Of a DNA stretch of 13,314 nt, positions 1 to 7,588 are shown piece by piece; the first letter of the stretch is position 1; every line of letters begins with the position of its first letter. The notes under the pieces are model-generated. The model saw only the letters and a list, made by a program, of their open reading frames with translations. It had not been told where the DNA came from and made no database searches. The DNA lies in the NCBI GenBank assembly GCA_007128865.1, contig SKWP01000140.1, positions 1 to 13,314 of the forward strand, given 5' to 3'. This DNA comes from Paracoccaceae bacterium (GTDB lineage Bacteria; Pseudomonadota; Alphaproteobacteria; Rhodobacterales; Rhodobacteraceae). Position numbers and translations under genes: made by a program.

Positions 1-20
1 AATACGCAAGGGAGAACACC

Positions 21-1703
21 ATGCCTCATGACGGCTGCGACCGGAACCCGCCCAGTGACACTGTCCTGTTGCCCGGCCTGAACGACCTTACCGGCGCCGC
101 AACAGCGCAGGCCGACGCTCTGCTTGCGTCTGCCGTCGCCCGGCTTCGCGCGGCCGTGGTCAGCGATGGCAGGATCGATCCGGCAGCGCTGGACGACGCG
201 CAGACCGCGGCACACGGGCTGGCGTGGCTGGCAACCTATGTCGAGGCGCTGCGGCAGATGCAGGGCTGGGCCGAACGCTTGCAGGCCGAGGGTCGCTTTG
301 GCGAGATCGAGCAACTGCTGCACCAGATTGCCTTTGGCGAATACCTCGCACAGATTGTCGGCGGCATCCCGATGAGCCAGGGCGAAATCGTGCGGCCGGC
401 CGACATCGGCATCGATGCCGGCGCCCTGACCACCGCGCCCGAAGCGTCGATGCTGATCGCCCGCGGCAACTCTGCCGCAGCGCGCGAAAGGCTGGTGGCC
501 CTGATGCAGGAAAACCAGGGCCGCGCAACCTTCGGGGCCTGTGGACTGGACGAAGAGCTGGAGATGATCCGCGACCAGTTCCGCCGCTATTCGGATGACC
601 GCGTGGTGCCGCATGCCCATGAATGGCACCTCAAGGACCAGCTGATTCCGATGCAGATCATCGACGAGCTGGCCGAAATGGGCGTGTTCGGCCTGACAAT
701 CCCGGAAAACCTGGGCGGTTTGGGGCTTTCCAAGGCATCCATGGTGGTGGTTTCCGAAGAGTTGAGCCGCGGCTATATCGGTGTCGGCAGTCTGGGCACG
801 CGTTCGGAAATCGCCGCCGAGCTGATCCTGTGCGGCGGCACCGACGAACAGCGCTCGCACTGGCTGCCGCGGATCGCGTCGGGCGAGATCCTGCCCACGG
901 CGGTATTCACCGAACCCAACACCGGATCGGACCTTGGCGCGCTGCGAACCCGCGCGGTGCGCGATGGCGAGGACTGGCTGGTAACCGGCAACAAGACCTG
1001 GATCACCCATGCCGCGCGCGCCAATGTGATGACGCTTCTGGCCCGCACCGACCCCGACAGCAGCGACTGGCGCGGCCTCAGCATGTTTCTGGCCGAAAAG
1101 ACCCCGGGCAGCGACGAAGCCCCCTTTCCCGACCCCGGCATCACCGGCGGCGAGATCGAGGTGCTGGGCTATCGCGGCATGAAGGAATACGAGCTGGGCT
1201 TCGACGGTTTCCGCATCCGGGGCGAAAACCTGCTTGGCGGTGAACCGGGGCAGGGTTTCAAGCAACTGATGCAGACCTTCGAATCCGCGCGCATCCAGAC
1301 CGCGGCACGGGCAATCGGCGTGGCGCAGAATGCGCTCGAGGTTGCGCTGCAGTACGCGCAGGACCGCCGGCAGTTCGGCAAACCGCTGATCGCCTTTCCG
1401 CGGGTGGCCGGAAAGCTGGCGATGATGGCGGTGGAAATCATGGTTGCCCGGCAGCTGACCTATTACAGCGCCCGCGAAAAGGATGCCGGCCGCCGTTGCG
1501 ACCTCGAGGCGGGAATGGCCAAGCTGCTGGGTGCCCGCGTGGCCTGGGCGGCGGCCGACAACGGGCTGCAGATTCACGGCGGAAACGGTTTTGCGCTGGA
1601 ATACCCGATCAGCCGCATCCTGTGCGATGCGCGCATCCTGAACATCTTTGAGGGCGCGGCCGAGATACAGGCTCAGGTGATCGCGCGGCGGCTGCTGCAA
1701 TAG
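21..1703 (+). CDS. mcd: (2S)-methylsuccinyl-CoA dehydrogenase (acyl-CoA dehydrogenase family)
   Basis: FAD-dependent acyl-CoA dehydrogenase of 560 residues. Methylsuccinyl-CoA dehydrogenase oxidises (2S)-methylsuccinyl-CoA to mesaconyl-CoA in the cytoplasmic ethylmalonyl-CoA pathway for acetyl-CoA assimilation. The dehydrogenase core starts near residue 175. It shows the flavin/substrate signature FTEPNTGSDL (296-305), NKTWITHA (324-331), and a C-terminal FEGAAEIQ (543-550) whose Glu544 matches the catalytic base of medium-chain dehydrogenases. Ordinary family members have about 380-400 residues. The extra roughly 170 residues at the N-terminus are what I associate with Mcd rather than with isovaleryl- or butyryl-CoA dehydrogenase. 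The ATG start follows a purine-rich AAGGGAGAA ribosome site. The gene stands alone on its strand here and ends at a hairpin. A different acyl-CoA substrate cannot be excluded from sequence alone, but the two-part architecture makes Mcd the best call. Confidence 0.87.
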   Translation: MPHDGCDRNPPSDTVLLPGLNDLTGAATAQADALLASAVARLRAAVVSDGRIDPAALDDAQTAAHGLAWLATYVEALRQMQGWAERLQAEGRFGEIEQLLHQIAFGEYLAQIVGGIPMSQGEIVRPADIGIDAGALTTAPEASMLIARGNSAAARERLVALMQENQGRATFGACGLDEELEMIRDQFRRYSDDRVVPHAHEWHLKDQLIPMQIIDELAEMGVFGLTIPENLGGLGLSKASMVVVSEELSRGYIGVGSLGTRSEIAAELILCGGTDEQRSHWLPRIASGEILPTAVFTEPNTGSDLGALRTRAVRDGEDWLVTGNKTWITHAARANVMTLLARTDPDSSDWRGLSMFLAEKTPGSDEAPFPDPGITGGEIEVLGYRGMKEYELGFDGFRIRGENLLGGEPGQGFKQLMQTFESARIQTAARAIGVAQNALEVALQYAQDRRQFGKPLIAFPRVAGKLAMMAVEIMVARQLTYYSAREKDAGRRCDLEAGMAKLLGARVAWAAADNGLQIHGGNGFALEYPISRILCDARILNIFEGAAEIQAQVIARRLLQ

Positions 1704-1720
1704 CCGCAAGCAGATCGGCA

Positions 1721-1752
1721 GGTCGGGGCCACGGCGCGGCGCGGCCCCGACC
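1721..1752. terminator. Bidirectional hairpin terminator between mcd and the small secreted-protein gene
   Basis: GGTCGGGGCC (1721-1730) and GGCCCCGACC (1743-1752) form a perfect 10-bp stem with a 12-nt G/C-rich loop. It lies 17 bases after the mcd stop and 15 bases beyond the stop of the minus-strand gene. The two genes converge here, so one symmetrical stem can end both transcripts. No clear T run follows on either strand, which is common for terminators in very GC-rich genomes but leaves the mechanism open. Confidence 0.6.
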
Positions 1753-1767
1753 CATTGTCAGATATGG

Positions 1768-1938
1768 TCAGCCGGTGACCGTTGGGACGCAGGCTTGCGC
1801 GCGGGCATCCCACATGGTGCCTTCGGCGCAGCTAGCCGCCGAGGTGGATGTCGCCTTGCTGCCGCAATCGCCCATCGCAAGGGCGAGCGTTGGCGCCACC
1901 ACAAGCGCCAGAGCCACGACGGTCGTTCTGATCTTCAT
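1768..1938 (-). CDS. Small secreted/periplasmic cysteine-containing protein, unknown function
   Basis: A 56-residue protein with a clear export signal: MKIR, then a hydrophobic stretch TTVVALALVVAPTLALA, giving a likely signal peptidase I cut after ALA (about residue 21). The mature peptide would be about 35 residues. It has three cysteines and a C-x-x-G-x-x-W-D-x-x-x-Q-x-C pattern that loosely recalls chitin-binding peritrophin repeats, too short to claim that fold. The reading frame is open further upstream. I chose the ATG at 1938 because it follows a good GGGAGG ribosome site and begins the signal peptide. It lies 132 bases downstream of purB on the same strand and may be a separate transcript. 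I recognise no characterised family. The signal peptide and ribosome site make it a likely real gene. Confidence 0.72.
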   Translation of the reverse strand: MKIRTTVVALALVVAPTLALAMGDCGSKATSTSAASCAEGTMWDARAQACVPTVTG

Positions 1939-2070
1939 CGGAAACCTCCCGCTGTTAGCAGTACCGATGAAATAGGCCCGAAACCCGTTTGGCAAGGGTT
2001 TTGCGCCACCATCGGCCATCCTTGCCTTGCTGCTGCCAGTGATTTGGGCGGCAGTTGCGGATCGGACGGG

Positions 2071-3378
2071 TCATTCCGGCCCGAAAACGCGCTCGAAGAT
2101 GGTGTCGACATAACGGGTGTGAAAGCCCAGATCGAACAGCGCGCCCAGTTCCCCGGCCGTCATTGCCGCGCGCACCTCCGGGTCGGCCAGCAGTTCGGTC
2201 TCGAAGTCGCGCCCTTCCTCCCAGACCTTCATGGCGTTGCGCTGGACCATGGCATAGGCATCCTCGCGGCTGACCCCCTTCTGGGTCAGTGCCAGCATGA
2301 CCCGCTGGGAATGGATCAGCCCGCGATGTCGGTCCAGGTTAGCCTTCATGTTTTCGGGATAGATCACCAGTTTCTCGATCACCCCGGTCAGCCGGGCCAG
2401 GGCAAAATCCAGCGTTACGGTCGCGTCGGGGCCGATCATCCGCTCTACCGAGGAATGCGAGATGTCGCGCTCGTGCCAGAGTGCCACGTTTTCCAGCGCC
2501 GGTATGGCCATGCCGCGCACCAGCCGGGCAAGACCGGTGAGGTTTTCGGTCAGGACCGGGTTGCGCTTGTGGGGCATCGCGCTTGACCCCTTCTGGCCCT
2601 TGGAAAAGAATTCCTCGGCCTCCAGAACCTCGGTGCGCTGCATGTGCCGGATTTCGACGGCGATGTTCTCGATCGAGCTGGCAATCACCGCCAGCGTGGC
2701 AAAGAACATCGCATGCCGGTCGCGGGGGATGATCTGGGTGCTGATCGGCTCGGGGCGCAGGCCGAGCTTTTCGCAGACATGGGCCTCGACCGCGGGGTCG
2801 ATGTTGGCGAAGGTGCCGACCGCGCCGGAAATGGCGCCGGTTGCCACCTCGTCGCGGGCACGCAGCAGCCGGTCGCGGTTGCGCGCCATTTCGGCGTGAA
2901 AGCGCGCAAATGTCAGCCCCATGGTGACGGGCTCGGCATGGATGCCGTGGCTGCGGCCGATCCTTATCGTGTGCCGGTGCTCGAACGCGCGCCGCTTCAG
3001 TGCCGCCAGCAGCGCATCGATGTCGGCCAGCAGGATATCGGTGGCGCGCACAAGCTGGATGTTGAAGGTGGTATCCAGCACATCCGACGATGTCATGCCC
3101 TGGTGGACAAAGCGCGCTTCCTCCGATCCCACGATTTCGGCCAGATGGGTCAGGAAGGCGATCACATCATGCCGCGTCACGGCCTCTATCTCGTCGATCC
3201 GGGCCACATCGAATTCTGCATCCCGTGCCCGCCAGACAGCCTCGGCAGCCGCCTGGGGGATCACGCCCAGCGCGGCCTGCGCATCGCAGGCATGCGCCTC
3301 GATCTCGTACCAGATGCGGAACTTCGTTTCGGGCGACCAGATGGCAACCATCTCGGGGCGGGAATAGCGCGGAATCAT
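2071..3378 (-). CDS. purB: Adenylosuccinate lyase
   Basis: Cytoplasmic lyase of the fumarase/aspartase superfamily, 435 residues, the usual length for bacterial PurB. It releases fumarate from SAICAR and from adenylosuccinate, so it acts twice in purine synthesis. Visible landmarks are the N-terminal MIPRYSRPEM, a QGMTSSDVLDT segment (93-103), the RSHGIHAEP region (142-150) holding a likely active-site histidine, and the superfamily signature GSSAMPHKRNP (264-274), whose flexible loop carries the catalytic serine. The ATG at 3378 is preceded by GGAAAGG and begins exactly where family members do. It lies 73 bases downstream of the ABC permease gene on the same strand, so the two could share a transcript, although their functions are unrelated. 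Confidence 0.96.
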   Translation of the reverse strand: MIPRYSRPEMVAIWSPETKFRIWYEIEAHACDAQAALGVIPQAAAEAVWRARDAEFDVARIDEIEAVTRHDVIAFLTHLAEIVGSEEARFVHQGMTSSDVLDTTFNIQLVRATDILLADIDALLAALKRRAFEHRHTIRIGRSHGIHAEPVTMGLTFARFHAEMARNRDRLLRARDEVATGAISGAVGTFANIDPAVEAHVCEKLGLRPEPISTQIIPRDRHAMFFATLAVIASSIENIAVEIRHMQRTEVLEAEEFFSKGQKGSSAMPHKRNPVLTENLTGLARLVRGMAIPALENVALWHERDISHSSVERMIGPDATVTLDFALARLTGVIEKLVIYPENMKANLDRHRGLIHSQRVMLALTQKGVSREDAYAMVQRNAMKVWEEGRDFETELLADPEVRAAMTAGELGALFDLGFHTRYVDTIFERVFGPE

Positions 3379-3451
3379 CGGTGGCGGCCTTTCCTTCAGG
3401 GGGCGCCGGCCTGATAGACCGCGCGAACCTTGCCTGCAAGCGACAGCCGGC

Positions 3452-4273
3452 TCAGCGCCCGGCCAGCCAGCTGACCGAGGCGCGCTGCCGGGTATAGAAT
3501 TCGCCCATCAGCCCGATCACCAGCCCCGCCACCGCCACCCAGAACGGATAGGCCGCCGAGCTGTGCATCGGCACATAATTGATGAAGGTATAGCCGCGGG
3601 CCTGATCGATGGCATGAAACAGCGGGTTCCAGGTGAAATACACCAGCAGGAATCCGGGCATCATGTTGGCCACGAACATCTTGCCCGAAGCCAGCATGTT
3701 GGCGCGCATGTAGATTTGCGAGGAAATCTGGACAAAGCCCGGAAGCCACGGCTTCAGCGCCAGAAACACCATTCCGATCCCGACACCGGAAAACCAGGCC
3801 AGCAGCACCATCGACATCGCCCCGGCGGGGTCATGCACCTCGATGCGGGTTACGCCCACATGATAGACAAACAGCACCACAAACAGCGACAGCACCTGAA
3901 TGTAGAGCGCGCCCAGCGCCTCGGACAGCACCGCGACAAGCGTGTTCATGGGGGCATGTTTCATGATCGGCGAAGCCGGCCCTTCGGCCCCGAGAACCGC
4001 CGAAATCGCCTTGATGTGGCACATGAACAGGAAAACCCCGGTCATGATGTAAAGCATGAAATCGCCCCGGATCGCAGAACCCCGGATGCCGAACAGGCCG
4101 AACACCGCATAGAACACCAGCACCAGAAGCAGGGTCTGCGCCATGTTCAGAAACAGCGCCGCAAAGGCATTGCCATGGGTCTTGCGGATACTGCGGACTG
4201 CGGAATGGTAGATGACCTCTGCCAGCCCGAAGGCGGTGGCTGCAGTCGATCGGGGCCGGCGCTGGAGAATCAT
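3452..4273 (-). CDS. ABC-2 type polysaccharide export permease (KpsM/Wzm-like)
   Basis: Integral inner-membrane protein of 273 residues with about six predicted membrane segments (roughly 38-62, 73-94, 112-138, 153-176, 199-219 and 244-262). This matches the length and layout of ABC-2 permeases that export capsule, O-antigen or teichoic-acid chains. The amphipathic N-terminus, the basic IRKTHGN segment before the first membrane span, and a late WNPLFHAIDQAR motif (215-226) fit the KpsM/Wzm group, in which a similar NPLFH stretch is typical. Such a permease needs a KpsT-like ATPase, and none is encoded in the window. It is transcribed away from the polysaccharide locus starting at cysQ, across a 158-base divergent region. 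A role in exporting that locus' product is inferred. Its own ribosome site is weak (GGGAG about 14 bases before ATG). Confidence 0.85.
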   Translation of the reverse strand: MILQRRPRSTAATAFGLAEVIYHSAVRSIRKTHGNAFAALFLNMAQTLLLVLVFYAVFGLFGIRGSAIRGDFMLYIMTGVFLFMCHIKAISAVLGAEGPASPIMKHAPMNTLVAVLSEALGALYIQVLSLFVVLFVYHVGVTRIEVHDPAGAMSMVLLAWFSGVGIGMVFLALKPWLPGFVQISSQIYMRANMLASGKMFVANMMPGFLLVYFTWNPLFHAIDQARGYTFINYVPMHSSAAYPFWVAVAGLVIGLMGEFYTRQRASVSWLAGR

Positions 4274-4317
4274 GTCCGATCAGGGCTCCCGGTTGGACTC
4301 GCGGCACGGTGGCGGGT

Positions 4318-4329
4318 ACGGCTTGCCGT
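4318..4329. promoter_or_regulatory. Short palindrome ACGGC-TT-GCCGT in the permease/cysQ divergent region
   Basis: Perfect 5-bp inverted repeat with a 2-base spacer, lying in the 158-base region between two divergent genes. It overlaps the possible -35 hexamer of the cysQ promoter. This position would suit an operator, but so short a palindrome can easily arise by chance in GC-rich DNA. Confidence 0.25.
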
Positions 4330-4351
4330 GGCGATCCTTGCAGATGATAAG
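4323..4351 (+). promoter_or_regulatory. Candidate sigma-70-like promoter for cysQ and the following genes
   Basis: TTGCCG (4323-4328) and GATAAG (4346-4351) are separated by 17 bases, each matching the sigma-70 consensus at four of six positions. Initiation would fall near 4358 and leave a leader of about 75 bases that includes the hairpin at 4369-4386. The match is modest and rests on reading the sequence only. Confidence 0.35.
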
Positions 4352-4368
4352 GAGTGCCGGCAGACCGC

Positions 4369-4386
4369 GCAACGCGCATGCGTTGC
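4369..4386. repeat. 7-bp inverted repeat GCAACGC/GCGTTGC upstream of cysQ
   Basis: GCAACGC (4369-4375), spacer GCAT, GCGTTGC (4380-4386), ending 45 bases before the cysQ ATG. It could be a regulator-binding palindrome or a hairpin in the 5' leader. It lies just downstream of the candidate promoter, a place where a repressor would block transcription. No known binding-site family is recognised. Confidence 0.4.
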
Positions 4387-4431
4387 CACCGGAATGCGGC
4401 ACAACGCAGGCAGCACCGCGGGGAAGACGTG

Positions 4432-5232
4432 ATGAACGAACAGAAGCTGACCGATACCATCCGCATGCTGGCCTTGCGGGCTGGCGATGCGATCATGGAA
4501 ATCTACGGTCGGGCCGATCTGGCGGTGCATCAGAAGGCCGACGCAAGCCCGGTAACCGAAGCCGACGAGGCCGCAGACGCGCTCATTTCCGAGGGTTTGC
4601 GCGCAACCTTCCCCGATATCGCGCTGGTGACCGAAGAGCAGGCGGCAAGCCACGGGCAATCGGCAACAGAGTTCCTGATTGTCGATCCGCTTGACGGCAC
4701 CAAGGAATTCATCCGGCGGCGCGGTGATTTCACCGTCAATATCGCCCTCGTCCGCGATGGCATTCCGGTGCACGGGGTGGTCTATGCGCCGGCCCGCCGC
4801 CGGTTGTTCCGCACCCTTCCCGGCGGCGGTGCCGTCGAAGAGGCCGCACCCTTCGGCCCGGTCCCCGATCCGGCCGCGGTGCGGGTGCTGCGGGTGCGGG
4901 CGCCCCAAGATGACGGGCTTGTCGTGGTTGCCTCGAAATCGCATCGCACCCCCGAGACCGATGCCTATATCGCGCGCTACGAGGTGCGCGACAGCCGCAG
5001 CGCCGGATCGTCGCTGAAATTCTGCCTGCTGGCCTCGGGCGAGGCCGATCTCTATCCGCGGCTGGGTCCGACCATGGAATGGGACACCGCGGCGGGCGAT
5101 GCCGTGCTGCGCGCGGCCGGCGGAACCGTCCTGCGGCTGGACGATCTGGGCCCTCTGACCTATGGCAAGCCCGGATACCGCAACCCGTTCTTTCTGGCCC
5201 ATGTGCCGGGCGTGATACCCCAACCGCTGTAA
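4432..5232 (+). CDS. cysQ: 3'(2'),5'-bisphosphate nucleotidase CysQ
   Basis: Mg2+-dependent phosphatase of the inositol monophosphatase/FBPase superfamily, 266 residues (CysQ proteins are about 245-270). It converts 3'-phosphoadenosine-5'-phosphate (PAP), the by-product of PAPS use, to AMP. Metal ligands are visible: the TEE motif at 67-69, DPLDGT (85-90) followed by KEF as is typical of CysQ, and WDTAAGDAVL (217-226) with Asp218. The frame is open upstream to an ATG at 4354, but I chose 4432 because of the GGGGAAG ribosome site, and because the upstream residues are arginine-rich and unlike the family. It is the first gene of a locus that ends in a sulfotransferase, whose PAP by-product CysQ would clear. 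It could alternatively serve general assimilatory sulfate reduction. Confidence 0.94.
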   Translation: MNEQKLTDTIRMLALRAGDAIMEIYGRADLAVHQKADASPVTEADEAADALISEGLRATFPDIALVTEEQAASHGQSATEFLIVDPLDGTKEFIRRRGDFTVNIALVRDGIPVHGVVYAPARRRLFRTLPGGGAVEEAAPFGPVPDPAAVRVLRVRAPQDDGLVVVASKSHRTPETDAYIARYEVRDSRSAGSSLKFCLLASGEADLYPRLGPTMEWDTAAGDAVLRAAGGTVLRLDDLGPLTYGKPGYRNPFFLAHVPGVIPQPL

Positions 5233-5271
5233 TGCGCCGCCCAGGGCCGGCCCACGGAGGACGCCAGAGTA

Positions 5272-6522
5272 GTGCAGGGCGGAGTGTTCCCCACCAGCCT
5301 CGTGATCGCAAGCCGCGGCCGGCCTGCCGCCCTGCGCCGCTGCCTGACTGCCGTACGGCAGCTTGACCACCCTGAATTCGAGGTGATCGTGGTTGCCGAT
5401 GCTGCCGGATTGTGGGCGGTGGCCGACATGGGGCTGACCCGGCTGATCAAGACCGTGCAACTGGAAGAAGCAAACATCTCGACGGCACGCAATCTGGGCA
5501 TCGCCATGGCCGCCGGCGAGATCGTGGCCTTTATCGACGACGATGCGGTGCCCGAACCGACCTGGCTTTCGCGCCTGGTGGCGCCTTTCTCCGATCCCCG
5601 CGTGACCGCAGCCACCGGTTTCGTGCTCGGGCGCAACGGCCTGACCTTCCAGTGGCAGGCCGGATGGACCGATGTACTGGGCTGGCGTCATCCGCTCGAG
5701 GTAGAGGAACAGGCCATCACCCTGCACGAATCCTCTCCGGGTGCGGCGGTGCGAACCGAAGGCACCAACATGGCCTTTCGCCGCGAGGTGCTGGCGGAAC
5801 TGGGCGGTTTCGACCCGTCCTTCCGGTTCTACATGGACGAGACCGATCTCAACATGCGCCAGGCCGCCGAAGGTCAGATTACCGCAGTCGTGCCGCTGGC
5901 GCAGGTGCATCACGGCTTTCTGGCCGGGCCGCACCGGCGGGACGACCGGGTGCCGCTGTCGCTATTCGAAATCGGCGCAAGCCTGTCGGCATTCCTGCGC
6001 AAACACGCCCCGCTGGCGGCGCACGGGCCGCGGATCAATGCGTTTCGCATCGAACAGCGCCGCCGGCTGCTGCGGCACATGGTCAGCGGGGGGATCGAAC
6101 CGCGCGACGTTTCGCGCCTCATGGCAACGCTTGAGGACGGATTTGACGACGGCGCCCGCCGCCCCCTTCGCAAGATGCGCCCCATCGCCCCGCCGACCGA
6201 ACCCTTTCATCCGCTGCCGGACACCGGCCCGCGACCGGGGCGCTGCCTGGCCGGGTGGTTCTGGCAGGGCTGGGGCCTGCGCCGCCATGCCGGCACGCTG
6301 GCCGCCGACGGTGCCATCGTGACGGTGCTGCGCCTGAGCCCGACACCGTTCCGGCACCGGGTCCGCTACCATCCTGACGGGTACTGGGAACAATCCGGCG
6401 GCCTGTTCGGCCGCAGCCTGCGTGACCGGCCGGCACCCATCCGGCCGGGCATTGCCACGCGGCTGCGCCGCGAGGTCGCACGCATCGCCCTGACCCGGCC
6501 TGTTGACAGCCTGCTGGCGTGA
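5272..6522 (+). CDS. Glycosyltransferase family 2 protein with a C-terminal extension
   Basis: GT-A fold glycosyltransferase of 416 residues. The N-terminal domain (about 8-235) begins with TSLVIASRGRPAALRRCL, has the nucleotide/metal-binding FIDDDAVPEPTWL (88-99), and then the acceptor-side pattern GTNMAFRREVLAELGGFDPSF with MDETDLNMR (188-196). This is a well-preserved inverting GT2 active site. Residues about 240-416 form an arginine- and proline-rich region with an aromatic stretch WFWQGWGLRRH, which I cannot assign to a family. No membrane segment is evident, so it should act at the cytoplasmic face. The start is a GTG at 5272 behind GGAGG (5256-5260). No ATG in frame fits the start of the fold as well. 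It lies 39 bases after cysQ. Donor and acceptor sugars are unknown. Confidence 0.88.
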   Translation: MQGGVFPTSLVIASRGRPAALRRCLTAVRQLDHPEFEVIVVADAAGLWAVADMGLTRLIKTVQLEEANISTARNLGIAMAAGEIVAFIDDDAVPEPTWLSRLVAPFSDPRVTAATGFVLGRNGLTFQWQAGWTDVLGWRHPLEVEEQAITLHESSPGAAVRTEGTNMAFRREVLAELGGFDPSFRFYMDETDLNMRQAAEGQITAVVPLAQVHHGFLAGPHRRDDRVPLSLFEIGASLSAFLRKHAPLAAHGPRINAFRIEQRRRLLRHMVSGGIEPRDVSRLMATLEDGFDDGARRPLRKMRPIAPPTEPFHPLPDTGPRPGRCLAGWFWQGWGLRRHAGTLAADGAIVTVLRLSPTPFRHRVRYHPDGYWEQSGGLFGRSLRDRPAPIRPGIATRLRREVARIALTRPVDSLLA

Positions 6523-6656
6523 TTGTTGCCCAATCCGGCGCCTTTCCGCTCAAATCCAGACGTTGAGAAAGAATTGATCTACAGTCTGACGGCGTTTGGC
6601 CAGATTGCTGCCATAAGGTGACTTTAGAAACAAAAGCATTCGAGTCGGAGGGTATG
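6523..6656 (+). promoter_or_regulatory. A+T-rich leader likely containing the galU promoter
   Basis: This 134-base gap is the largest inside the polysaccharide locus. From 6541 to 6660 it is about 46% G+C, far below the surrounding genes. That composition suggests a promoter region, so galU may be transcribed independently of cysQ and the first glycosyltransferase. I find no convincing pair of -35/-10 hexamers. A strong ribosome site GGAGGG (6647-6652) lies at its end. Confidence 0.4.
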
Positions 6657-7553
6657 ATGACACGCAAGGTGACGAAGGCAGTCTTTCCGGTAGCAGGACT
6701 GGGCACACGGTTTCTGCCGGCGACGAAGTCGATCCCGAAGGAGATCCTGACTCTCGTCGACCGGCCGCTGATCCAGTATGCCATCGACGAGGCCCGCGCT
6801 GCCGGAATCACCGAGTTCATCTTTGTCACCGCCCGCGGCAAGAGCGCGCTCGAGGACTATTTCGATGCAGCCCCGTGGCTGGAGACCAGCCTTGCCGAGG
6901 CCGGCAAGACAGAATTGCTCGAAACGCTGAAGAACACGACCATGCCCAGCGGTGCGATTGCCTACATCCGCCAGCATCAGGCGCTCGGGCTCGGTCATGC
7001 GGTCTGGTGTGCGCGCCGGCTGATCGGGGACGAACCCTTTGCGGTGATCCTGCCCGACGACGTCATCGCTGCCGAAGTGCCCTGCCTGCAGCAGATGGTC
7101 GAGGCCCATGCGGAAACCGGTGGCAACATGGTTGCCGCCATGGAGGTGCCCGCCGACAGGATTTCGGCCTATGGCGTACTCGATGTCGGGGCCGAAAAGG
7201 GACGGCTGCTGCGGACCCGCGGCATGGTCGAAAAGCCGGGCGCAGATCAGGCACCTTCGCGCTATGCGGTGATCGGCCGCTATATCCTGACGCCGCAGAT
7301 TCTTTCCAATCTCGGCACCATGAAAACAGGTGCGGGCGGCGAAATTCAGCTCACCGACGCGATTGCCGAGGAAATCCGCGTTTCGGGCAATGTTTACGGG
7401 TATCTGTTCGACGGCGAGCGGTTCGACTGTGGCTCAAAGGGCGGTTTCCTGAAGGCAACCATCGCCTTTGCCCTGCAACGCGACGATCTGCGCGACGAAC
7501 TCATGGATTTCCTTTCCCAGATCACGCAAGGGGTCCGGATCGCCGCGGAATAG
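6657..7553 (+). CDS. galU: UTP--glucose-1-phosphate uridylyltransferase
   Basis: GalU makes UDP-glucose from glucose-1-phosphate and UTP, the donor for many polysaccharides. The protein has 298 residues, normal for the family. It shows the N-terminal nucleotide-binding loop AVFPVAGLGTRFLPATKS (8-25) followed by IPKEIL, the LPDDV motif (132-136), VEKP (191-194), GGEIQLTDAI (227-236) and GERFDCGSKGG (253-263), all typical of bacterial GalU. Two adjacent ATG codons occur at 6654 and 6657. The second is better spaced from GGAGGG and gives the family start MTRKVTKAVF. It sits between glycosyltransferase genes, so it probably feeds this locus, though UDP-glucose is also needed elsewhere in the cell. 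Confidence 0.96.
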   Translation: MTRKVTKAVFPVAGLGTRFLPATKSIPKEILTLVDRPLIQYAIDEARAAGITEFIFVTARGKSALEDYFDAAPWLETSLAEAGKTELLETLKNTTMPSGAIAYIRQHQALGLGHAVWCARRLIGDEPFAVILPDDVIAAEVPCLQQMVEAHAETGGNMVAAMEVPADRISAYGVLDVGAEKGRLLRTRGMVEKPGADQAPSRYAVIGRYILTPQILSNLGTMKTGAGGEIQLTDAIAEEIRVSGNVYGYLFDGERFDCGSKGGFLKATIAFALQRDDLRDELMDFLSQITQGVRIAAE

Positions 7554-7588
7554 GGGCCGCGCAACGCCGCGGCGCGCTGTACCTTCCG

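Noticed and set aside
4354..4431. Upstream ATG extending CysQ by 26 residues
   Set aside because: The extra residues are Arg-rich and unlike CysQ N-termini. The ATG at 4432 has the ribosome site and gives a normal length.
5348..5361. Perfect 14-base palindrome CTGCCGTACGGCAG
   Set aside because: It lies inside the coding sequence of the family 2 glycosyltransferase, far from any start, and is most simply a chance effect of codon choice in GC-rich DNA.
4270..5934. 554-codon open frame on the minus strand
   Set aside because: It is antisense to cysQ and the family 2 glycosyltransferase, with low-complexity His/Gly/Gln-rich content and no recognisable domain. It is treated as a shadow.
6618..6656. 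Upstream GTG start for GalU
   Set aside because: The family start lies at 6657 directly behind GGAGGG. The upstream extension has no ribosome site and lies in the A+T-rich leader.
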